A DNA stretch of 5,496 nucleotides from Candidatus Wildermuthbacteria bacterium RIFCSPHIGHO2_12_FULL_40_12 (GTDB lineage: Bacteria > Patescibacteriota > Minisyncoccia > Minisyncoccales > 2-12-FULL-40-12), in contig MHUC01000027.1 of NCBI GenBank assembly GCA_001823315.1, positions 1 through 5,496 of the forward strand, written 5' to 3'. Position numbers and translations under genes: made by a program. This document shows, one piece after another, positions 1-5,496 of the stretch (position 1 is the first letter of the stretch; each line of letters begins with the position of its first letter). The notes under the pieces are model-generated. The model searched no databases. It worked only from the letters and a program-made list of their open reading frames with translations, and had not been told where the DNA came from.

Positions 1-1
1 C

Positions 2-205
2 GCTTTTTACGCCGCCGATACGGGAATAGAGAAGGCATTGTTGAATCGCGGAAACCCGATTCCTGTTTTTGGCACATTAGGTAATGCGGCTAACTATACG
101 GTAGAAGTGTTTGGTTCTGGTTCAGATTGTCTTGGTGATAACTATTGTTTACGTTCGGTCGGTTCGTTCCAGGGTGTAAGCAGGGCGATTGAGGCGGAAT
201 ACTAA
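2..205 (+). CDS. C-terminal end of a type IV pilin / PilX-like surface protein (5' truncated)
   Basis: The reading frame is open from the left edge to a TAA stop at 203-205 and gives 67 residues; the start lies outside the window. The fragment opens with AFYAADTGIEKAL, which resembles the conserved helix following the N-terminal hydrophobic segment in PilX/prepilin-like proteins (compare 'AFQAAEAALRAAE' in PilX N-terminal domains). Envelope proteins of Patescibacteria often carry this 'FYAADxGIE' form. The rest looks like a small beta-rich pilin head: a Val/Gly/Ser-rich stretch, a cysteine pair at fragment residues 43 and 49 that could form a disulfide, and an ending SVGSFQGVSRAIEAEY typical of the last strand of such proteins. 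The signal segment and prepilin cleavage site would be upstream and cannot be seen. The likely role is a minor pilin or pseudopilin assembled outside the membrane. Family assignment is inferred from a short stretch; that it is coding is fairly secure. Confidence 0.7.
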   Translation, partial: AFYAADTGIEKALLNRGNPIPVFGTLGNAANYTVEVFGSGSDCLGDNYCLRSVGSFQGVSRAIEAEY

Positions 206-206
206 G

Positions 207-240
207 AAATCTCAAAATTCAAAGCGCAAATCTCAAAATT
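207..240. repeat. Short direct repeat, two copies of AAATCTCAAAATT
   Basis: Two exact 13-base copies lie at 207-219 and 228-240, separated by the 8 bases CAAAGCGC, giving a period of 21. They begin one base after the pilin-like gene's stop codon. The surrounding spacer (206-328) is AT-rich and built from CAAA/TCAAA words. Low-complexity 'CTCAAAA' strings of this kind are, from general familiarity, common in Patescibacteria intergenic DNA. No function can be assigned, and I see no strong promoter or hairpin elsewhere in this spacer. Confidence 0.6.
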
Positions 241-328
241 TATCCTGATGATCGCTCAAAGGATATAGGATTTTAATCATTGGCGTCAAACCATTCATTC
301 TGCGAGCTAATTTAATAGTTCAATTTCT

Positions 329-2431
329 GTGCAAAAACAAGAAGCAAAACAAAGAATAGAGAAACTAAGAGAGGCGATCAATTATCACCGTTATCTGTAT
401 CATGTAGAAGACAGACAAGAAGTTTCAGAAGGCGTTTTGGATTCCTTGAAAAAGGAACTTTTTGATTTGGAGCAAGAATACCCGGAATTTATTACGCCCG
501 ATTCTCCAACCCAGAGAATCGGAGGAAAGCCGCTGGAAAAATTTTCAAAAGTTAGACACGCAGAACCAATGCTGTCTTTCAATGACGCGTTCTCTGAACA
601 GGACATGACGGATTGGCAAGAGAGGATTTATAAATTACTGGACGAAAACGAGAGAAAAAACACTGATTTTTACTGCGAACTAAAAATAGACGGATTAGCA
701 GTCGAATTAACCTATAAAGACAATATATTCAAGGCCGGCGCGACAAGGGGAGACGGTTTGATCGGAGAAGATGTTACGGTTAATTTAAAGACCATTGAGC
801 AGATTCCCCTAAGAATTAAATCGTTTAGAGGATTTTCCGAAGAAGAAAAACAAGCTATTCCCAAAATTACATTTGGTGATGACAAAGAACTAATCGTGAG
901 GGGCGAGGTCTTTATTGCCAAGAAAGAGTTTTCAAGAATCAATCAAGAGCAGATAAGGCAGGACCTTGCAGTATTTTCTAATCCAAGAAATATGGCAGCC
1001 GGATCTATTCGCCAGTTAGATCCCAAAATTACAGCCAAGAGAAGATTGGATTTTTTCTCTTACGACTTGGTTACTGATTGCGGTCAAAGCAATCATGAAC
1101 AAGAGCATCAGATTTTGAAGATTTTTGGATTCAAAATCAGTAAGCATTCCCAGCGTTGCGGCGATTTGTCCGCGGTTTTTAAATTCTACGATTATTGGAA
1201 AAATTACAGGGATGAGTTGCCGTATGAGATAGACGGCATTGTGGTTACTGTAAACCCAAACAAGATTTACGAAAAACTGGGTACGGTGGGGAAAGCCCCA
1301 AGGGGCGCGATAGCGTTTAAGTTTCCTTTGAAGCAAGCAACAACCATTATTGAAGATATTACGATTCAGGTTGGCAGAACCGGTTCTTTAACGCCAGTAG
1401 CGATATTGAAACCCGTGGAGATTGGCGGTGTTAAAATTTCAAGGGCGACGCTTCACAACGAAGACGAGATAAAAAGATTAGGAATTAAAATCGGAGACAC
1501 CATTATTGTGGGTAGGGCGGGAGATGTAATCCCGGACATTGTAAAGGTTTTGCCAGAATTAAGAACGGGTAAAGAAAGGAATTTTGAATTTCCCAAAAAA
1601 TGTCCGGCTTGCGGCGGAGCAATAATAAAGAAAGAGAAAGAAGCTGTTTGGCGGTGCCACAACCGGCAATGTTTTAGCCGTCAAAAAAAACAGTTTCATC
1701 ATTTTGTATCCAGGGGGGCTTTCAATATCGTGGGGTTGGGGCCTAAAATTATTGGCAAACTTTTAGATTCTGGGCTAATTTCCGATCCGGCGGATCTTTT
1801 CCGCTTGGAAGTTGGAGATATTATCCATTTGGGAGATTCAGCATCAGGCAAAAAAAAGAAAAACAGCGAAGCGGCTGTTATCCAGGGATTTGCTCAAAAA
1901 TCAACGCAGAACTTAATCGGGTCGATTGCCGCCAAAAAAAGAATAACTTTAGCAAGATTCATTTATGCTTTGGGTATCAGGAATGTTGGCGAGGAAACGG
2001 CCAGAGACATGGCTATCCGCTTTCAATCTTTAAACCGAGTAAAAAATGTCAGCTTAGATGAATTGCGGGACGTATTAGATATTGGACCAGTGACCGCAGA
2101 ATCGGTATATCGATATTTTCAGGACAGAAGAAATTTGGAGTTTTTGGAGAAATTGGAGAAAGCGGAGGTAAAAGTGCCGTCAGAAACAACAAGGCAGAAT
2201 TTATCACTGAAAGGAAAGACATTTGTTTTAACCGGCACCTTAGACAATACGACGAGAGAAGCGGCTAAAGAAAGAATTCGAGAACTTGGCGGAAAAGCGG
2301 TAGAACATGTTGCCCGCAATACAGATTATGTCGTTGTCGGCAGAAACCCAGGATCAAAGGTTGGAGAAGCGAAGCAACTCGGCATTAAGATTATTAACGA
2401 GGACGATCTTCAAGAGATAACCAAGAGATAA
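329..2431 (+). CDS. ligA: NAD+-dependent DNA ligase LigA
   Basis: This 700-residue protein seals 3'-OH/5'-phosphate nicks in replication and repair using NAD+. It is slightly longer than E. coli LigA (671). Domains in order: NMN-binding Ia segment (about 1-65, with YHRYLYH and ITPDSPTQR); adenylation domain with catalytic Lys119 in ELKIDG, ATRGDGLIGEDVTVN (138-152), RGEVF (Glu193), NPRN...GSIRQLD (Arg220, Arg228), YEIDGIVV and AFKFP (Lys331); OB fold (GRTGSLTPVAILKP, LHNEDEI, RAGDVIPD); zinc finger Cys425, Cys428, Cys443, Cys448; HhH region (about 465-610); and a C-terminal BRCT domain (about 625-700, with GKTFVLTGTL and DYVVVGRNPGSK). The start is GTG at 329: an in-frame TAA at 308-310 leaves no other standard start, although no clear Shine-Dalgarno precedes it. 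Oddities are Thr307 where the motif Lys is expected, Leu37 and Glu34 in the Ia segment, and a lysine-rich insertion at about 502-518. The downstream rodA follows after 21 bases. Identification is very secure. Confidence 0.98.
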   Translation: MQKQEAKQRIEKLREAINYHRYLYHVEDRQEVSEGVLDSLKKELFDLEQEYPEFITPDSPTQRIGGKPLEKFSKVRHAEPMLSFNDAFSEQDMTDWQERIYKLLDENERKNTDFYCELKIDGLAVELTYKDNIFKAGATRGDGLIGEDVTVNLKTIEQIPLRIKSFRGFSEEEKQAIPKITFGDDKELIVRGEVFIAKKEFSRINQEQIRQDLAVFSNPRNMAAGSIRQLDPKITAKRRLDFFSYDLVTDCGQSNHEQEHQILKIFGFKISKHSQRCGDLSAVFKFYDYWKNYRDELPYEIDGIVVTVNPNKIYEKLGTVGKAPRGAIAFKFPLKQATTIIEDITIQVGRTGSLTPVAILKPVEIGGVKISRATLHNEDEIKRLGIKIGDTIIVGRAGDVIPDIVKVLPELRTGKERNFEFPKKCPACGGAIIKKEKEAVWRCHNRQCFSRQKKQFHHFVSRGAFNIVGLGPKIIGKLLDSGLISDPADLFRLEVGDIIHLGDSASGKKKKNSEAAVIQGFAQKSTQNLIGSIAAKKRITLARFIYALGIRNVGEETARDMAIRFQSLNRVKNVSLDELRDVLDIGPVTAESVYRYFQDRRNLEFLEKLEKAEVKVPSETTRQNLSLKGKTFVLTGTLDNTTREAAKERIRELGGKAVEHVARNTDYVVVGRNPGSKVGEAKQLGIKIINEDDLQEITKR

Positions 2432-2452
2432 TTTAATGACATCTTTGATACG

Positions 2453-3547
2453 ATGTATGCGATGATTCGTCATTTGCAGAAAATGGATTGGGTAATGATC
2501 GGCGCCGCCGTCTCGTTGGTATTAATGGGACTCTTTTTTCTGTATGGCTATTCTGTGAACCGAGGAGATTTTATTAATTTTTACAAACAATTATTTTTTT
2601 TGGCGGTTGGTCTCATTTTAATATTGGTTTTCAGTTTTGTTGACTGGCGCGTCTTTAAGCAAGAGCCATATTTGATACTGGCGCTTTATTTGGCCTGTAT
2701 TATTGCTTTGGTTCTATTATTTTTTTTGGCGCCGGAAATCAGAGGTATTAAACGTTGGTATAAAGCAGGGCCATTTTCTGTTGACCCGATCGAATTTACG
2801 AAAATAGTTTTGATAATTCTCTTGGCTAAATATTTTTCAACCAGACACGTTGAAATGTATCAGATAAAGCATATTTTTCTTTCCGGGCTTTATGTTTTTC
2901 TGCCAGCCGTATTAATATTTTTACAGCCAGACCTTGGGTCAATCCTGTTATTATTTTCTCTCTGGCTTGGCATCCTCCTCCTTTCTGGCATTAAGGTCCG
3001 CCACTTCCTGATTATTTGTTTTTGCGGCGTCTTACTTGCGGCTTTAGGTTGGCAGTTTTTATTAAAAGATTATCAAAAAGAAAGGATTACCAGTTTTATT
3101 TTTCCCCAAACGGGAGACAACTTGAAAATTGGCTGGAATCAGTCCCAATCCGAGATAGCTATCGGTTCGGGTGGTCTATTCGGCAAGGGACTGGGAAAAG
3201 GAACACAAGTTCAATATGGGTTTCTTCCAGAATCGCAAACCGATTTTATTTTTGCCGCCATCGCCGAAGAAACTGGTTTTGTTGGGACGGTATTTTTATT
3301 TGTTCTTTTTGGCGCGTTGATCTGGCGGATTATTCGTATCGCCGCCACAAGTCAATCAAATTTTCCTCGTTTGTTTGCCTTGGGGTTCGCCATACTCTTG
3401 GCGTCGCAGGTCGTCATCAATATCGGGATGAATGTCGGTTTTCTGCCGATAATCGGCATCCCTTTGCCGTTGGTCAGTTACGGTGGCGGTAATCTTCTTT
3501 TGACTTTTATCGCTATCGGGATACTGCAAAATATGAAGAGTTATTGA
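2453..3547 (+). CDS. rodA: RodA/FtsW/SpoVE-family (SEDS) peptidoglycan glycosyltransferase, RodA type
   Basis: This 364-residue polytopic membrane protein (E. coli RodA is 370) polymerises lipid II into glycan strands, normally with a class B penicillin-binding protein; no such partner is in the window. About ten hydrophobic segments can be seen, with the long extracytoplasmic loop at about 202-262. Family signatures are RGIKRWYKAG (97-106), FLQPDLGS with Asp160, IAIGSGGLFGKGLGKGTQ, FLPESQTDFIFAAIAEE with Asp264 at the position of the proposed catalytic Asp of E. coli RodA, and PLPLVSYGG (337-345). The order and spacing follow RodA more closely than FtsW. The usual QPSE motif reads VDPIEFTK (110-117), and SYGGS reads SYGGG. 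ATG at 2453 is the first in-frame start after the ligA stop; ATG at 2462 is an equally possible start, and neither has a clear ribosome binding site. The 21-base gap suggests cotranscription with ligA. The family is secure; RodA rather than FtsW is likely. Confidence 0.95.
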   Translation: MYAMIRHLQKMDWVMIGAAVSLVLMGLFFLYGYSVNRGDFINFYKQLFFLAVGLILILVFSFVDWRVFKQEPYLILALYLACIIALVLLFFLAPEIRGIKRWYKAGPFSVDPIEFTKIVLIILLAKYFSTRHVEMYQIKHIFLSGLYVFLPAVLIFLQPDLGSILLLFSLWLGILLLSGIKVRHFLIICFCGVLLAALGWQFLLKDYQKERITSFIFPQTGDNLKIGWNQSQSEIAIGSGGLFGKGLGKGTQVQYGFLPESQTDFIFAAIAEETGFVGTVFLFVLFGALIWRIIRIAATSQSNFPRLFALGFAILLASQVVINIGMNVGFLPIIGIPLPLVSYGGGNLLLTFIAIGILQNMKSY

Positions 3548-3552
3548 TCTCT

Positions 3553-3574
3553 GCGCCAAGCTTTGTTATGGCGC
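3553..3574 (+). terminator. GC-rich hairpin after rodA, possible weak terminator
   Basis: GCGCCA (3553-3558) pairs perfectly with TGGCGC (3569-3574) around a 10-base loop and starts 5 bases after the rodA stop. A T-rich run (3589-3600, TTTTGTTTATTT) begins only about 15 bases after the stem, so this is not a classic intrinsic terminator. It could still be an mRNA-end or stability hairpin. Its position between rodA and a likely new promoter supports a transcription boundary here. The stem is short, so confidence is low. Confidence 0.3.
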
Positions 3575-3579
3575 GAGGG

Positions 3580-3608
3580 TTGAACGGGTTTTGTTTATTT
3601 GTTATAAA
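3580..3608 (+). promoter_or_regulatory. Candidate sigma70-type promoter for the Wzy-like gene
   Basis: A -35-like TTGAAC (3580-3585, 4 of 6 consensus) is followed by exactly 17 bases and a -10-like TATAAA (3603-3608, 5 of 6). Transcription would begin near 3615, leaving a leader of roughly 17 bases before the ATG at 3632. An alternative overlapping pair, TTGTTT (3591-3596) and TATATT (3614-3619), also has a 17-base spacer but a poorer -35, and would give an almost leaderless mRNA. The region is AT-rich, so chance matches are possible. Confidence 0.42.
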
Positions 3609-3631
3609 GCAGTTATATTAACTTAAATCTA

Positions 3632-5496
3632 ATGAATATCTTTAGTCGGGTAGTTGGTTTGAGTCGGAAATTAAGTTCTTGGAAAGATTTAGACAAGTTA
3701 TTTGTTTACGTTCTGGTTTTTTTGACTCCTTTGTTTTTTCTTCCCTGGACATCTAATTATTTAGAACTGAACAAGCAGGCGTTATTTGCCGTCTTAATTT
3801 TTCTCGCTGCTGTTTTTGCAGTCCTAAGATGTTTATCTTCGGAGGATTTGAGCATTGCTGTTGTTCCGACCAACGTTGCAGTGGTATTTCTCTTGGCGGT
3901 CTATGGCTTGTCGACCGCTTTTTCTCTATCAAAGTATAACAGTTTTTGGGGTTGGCCATTTAACGTTTCCACCAGCTTTATAACATTGCTATTATTTGTA
4001 TTGTTTTATTTTCTTGTCGTTAACACTTTCAAAACCGCCAAAGATTCTTATTGGGCTTTTCTGTTGTTAGCCATATCGGGGCTTTTAGCGGCCTTAGTTA
4101 ACGCATTACAGCTTTTTGGCAAGTTTATTTTTCCATGGGACTTTGCCAGGCAAGCCACTTTTAATGTTATTGGCACGCCCAACGCCGCCGCTCTCTTTTT
4201 TGCGGTTTTGACACCTATCATCATTGCGGTCGCTTTCTTGGCACAAGGCATCCTGCGGTGGATTTTATCAGTAGCAATTATTCTGCTGGTTTTTAACTTA
4301 GCCGTTTTGGGATTCAATACCGCTTGGTTGGTTTTTAGCATTGAAATGATCGTTCTGTTTGTTTTTGGAATGTATGGTTTCGGGCTTAAAAAAGAGAAAC
4401 TGGCGCTGGTTGCCATTGTCTTGCTGGCAGTTTCTTTAGTTTTCATTGTTCTTAAGCCAGTTCGGTCAAGCATTATTGATTTGCCGCTTGAAGCGTTCCC
4501 GAGCCAAAAGACAACCATTGATATTGCGGGCAAAACACTATTGAGTTCCTTTTTTTTGGGTTCTGGTCCGGGAAACTTCTCTTATAATTACGCTAAATTC
4601 AAATCTGCCGAGGTCAACCAAACAGCGTTTTGGTCTATAAGATTTGAAACCGGTCCTTCAGAAGTTCTTAATAAAATTATTACCACGGGCATTTTCGGCG
4701 TTTCCTCGTTGTTATTTATCCTCGGGACAGCGCTTTGGCTGGGTTTCCGTCAAATCAAATTGATTATCGTCGGCAAAAACAACGAATACGACTTTTTACT
4801 GTTATCAGGCGTTGTTTCCGGGTTGATCGGGTTGACGGTAAGCTATTTTTTGTATCCAGCCAATTTTATTTTGTGGCTGGTATTCTGGATATTTTTATCT
4901 AACTTAGCGGTCTTGAGCGCAAAACAGAATGTGGCGCCGCAGACAAAACTCGGAACCAAAACAACGCCGAAGGTATTTTTAATTTTAATCTTAATACTTA
5001 TATTCGGTTTTATTTTAGCTGGCGTACCCAAGTATTTGGCAGAAGTAAGGTATCTTTCCGGGTTAAACGCTTGGAGGAATCAAGATTTAAACTTAACGAT
5101 TAAACAATTCGCGGAAGCGGCAAGATTAAACCCAACAGCGGATATTTATCATCGGGAACTTTCCCAGGCCTATTTAGCCAAGCTGAATGCTATTGTTGCG
5201 CAAGAAGATGTATCGTCAGAAGAAGTACGTCTTCGGGTTCAGAATGTGGCTTTGGCCGCCGCGCAAGAAGTCGAAAGAGCGGTAACGGCCAATCCTAAGA
5301 ATGCTGTTAACTGGAGCGTAAAAGGAATTACATACCAAGGCCTTATTGGCATCATTGATGGGGCCGGCAACGCAGGTGTCGCCGCCTGGAATCAAGCAAT
5401 CGAATTAGAGCCATTGAATCCTTCTGTCTTTACCGAGATGAGTCGCACATATCTTGCTTTAGTCGATTTTCTGGGAGAAAAATCTGCGGACAGGGA
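3632..5496 (+). CDS. O-antigen ligase/polymerase-like (Wzy_C-type) membrane protein with C-terminal TPR region, 3' truncated
   Basis: The frame is open from ATG 3632 to the right edge: 621 complete codons plus two bases, with no stop in the window. The first ~265 residues are a chain of hydrophobic segments (about 24-44, 50-66, 82-98, 111-133, 140-163, then several between about 180 and 265). A polar, probably external loop follows (about 270-350) with LGSGPGNFSYNYAKFK (G310-F316) and RFETGPSEVLNKIITTGIFG (from 337). More spans end with VFLILILILIFGFILAGV (from 448). The loop order (GxGPGxF, then SExL...TTGxxG) is that of Wzy_C-family proteins, which transfer or polymerise lipid-linked glycans on the outer face of the membrane. 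The expected 'AHN'-like histidine motif is not evident. From about residue 485, TPR-like helices appear (QFAEAARLNPTADIYHRELSQAYLAK; VERAVTANPKNAVNWSVKGITY; AWNQAIELEPLNPSVFTEMSRTYL). ATG 3632 is the only standard in-frame start after a TAA at 3605. No Shine-Dalgarno is visible. Substrate, and ligase versus polymerase, cannot be decided. Confidence 0.88.
   Translation, partial: MNIFSRVVGLSRKLSSWKDLDKLFVYVLVFLTPLFFLPWTSNYLELNKQALFAVLIFLAAVFAVLRCLSSEDLSIAVVPTNVAVVFLLAVYGLSTAFSLSKYNSFWGWPFNVSTSFITLLLFVLFYFLVVNTFKTAKDSYWAFLLLAISGLLAALVNALQLFGKFIFPWDFARQATFNVIGTPNAAALFFAVLTPIIIAVAFLAQGILRWILSVAIILLVFNLAVLGFNTAWLVFSIEMIVLFVFGMYGFGLKKEKLALVAIVLLAVSLVFIVLKPVRSSIIDLPLEAFPSQKTTIDIAGKTLLSSFFLGSGPGNFSYNYAKFKSAEVNQTAFWSIRFETGPSEVLNKIITTGIFGVSSLLFILGTALWLGFRQIKLIIVGKNNEYDFLLLSGVVSGLIGLTVSYFLYPANFILWLVFWIFLSNLAVLSAKQNVAPQTKLGTKTTPKVFLILILILIFGFILAGVPKYLAEVRYLSGLNAWRNQDLNLTIKQFAEAARLNPTADIYHRELSQAYLAKLNAIVAQEDVSSEEVRLRVQNVALAAAQEVERAVTANPKNAVNWSVKGITYQGLIGIIDGAGNAGVAAWNQAIELEPLNPSVFTEMSRTYLALVDFLGEKSADR

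Noticed and set aside
241..265. TATCC/GGATA inverted repeat upstream of ligA
   Set aside because: The 5-bp stem with a 15-base loop is too weak to support a regulatory or terminator hairpin.
311..316. TTTAAT -10-like box just before ligA
   Set aside because: No acceptable -35 lies 16-18 bases upstream (the nearest TTGGCG is 25 bases away), and TTTAAT is common in AT-rich spacers.
1016..1336. 106-residue minus-strand ORF inside ligA
   Set aside because: It is antisense to the conserved adenylation domain of LigA and has no independent signal; the other short minus-strand ORFs in ligA, rodA and the Wzy-like gene were rejected for the same reason.
1850..1863. Possible frameshift at the A8/A5 run in ligA
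   Set aside because: The reading frame continues intact into conserved HhH and BRCT sequence, so no net frameshift is present.
2436..2465. Nine-codon ORF (MTSLIRCMR) between ligA and rodA, overlapping the rodA start
   Set aside because: It could be imagined as a coupling or leader peptide, but it has no ribosome binding site and this length is expected by chance.
3016..3492. 158-residue plus-strand ORF inside rodA
   Set aside because: It is an out-of-frame shadow of conserved RodA sequence, rich in Arg, Phe and Trp, with no family resemblance.
3545..3583. Recoded TGA (readthrough of the rodA stop)
   Set aside because: Readthrough would add only 11 residues before another TGA, the protein already ends at the normal family length, and no TGA occurs inside any gene here.
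4048..4533. 161-residue minus-strand ORF opposite the Wzy-like gene
   Set aside because: It lies wholly antisense to a better-supported membrane protein gene, is rich in Lys/Thr/Ala as expected from reverse-reading hydrophobic codons, and shows no recognisable motif.

Overview
The window looks like a piece of a chromosome from an uncultivated bacterium of the Candidate Phyla Radiation (Patescibacteria, Parcubacteria-like). This placement is inference from gene style. The indicators are a prepilin-like tail with an 'AFYAADTGIEKAL' start, a LigA with a variant NMN-binding segment, an O-antigen-ligase-like membrane protein fused to a TPR tail, weak or absent Shine-Dalgarno sequences, and a short AT-rich intergenic repeat of the 'AAATCTCAAAATT' kind. 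The standard stop code fits: one gene ends in TGA, no in-frame TGA interrupts any gene, and tryptophan is written TGG. That argues against the TGA-recoding lineages (Gracilibacteria, Absconditabacteria).

Layout, all on the + strand: (1) positions 2-205 hold the last 67 codons of a type IV pilin or PilX-like protein whose start lies upstream of the window. (2) Positions 206-328 are a short spacer with a 13-base direct repeat. (3) Positions 329-2431 hold ligA, a complete NAD+-dependent DNA ligase with a GTG start. (4) Positions 2453-3547 hold a complete rodA-type SEDS peptidoglycan glycosyltransferase, 21 bases after ligA and probably cotranscribed with it. (5) Positions 3548-3631 hold a small GC-rich hairpin followed by a good-looking sigma70-type promoter. 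(6) From 3632 to the right edge runs a long open gene, cut by the window end. It encodes a multi-spanning O-antigen ligase/polymerase-like protein with a C-terminal TPR-like region. It has no stop inside the window, so stop-to-stop ORF calling can miss it.

The genes share a loose cell-envelope theme (pilus-like surface protein, septal or side-wall peptidoglycan polymerase, glycan ligase/polymerase), with the housekeeping ligase between them. I see no RNA genes, mobile elements, CRISPR arrays or defence modules. I found no convincing undescribed multi-gene system. The points most worth a second look are departures from family consensus inside LigA (a threonine where the essential motif lysine is expected, an altered NMN-binding segment, a lysine-rich insertion in the HhH region), a changed 'QPSE'-type motif in RodA, and the truncated Wzy-TPR fusion.
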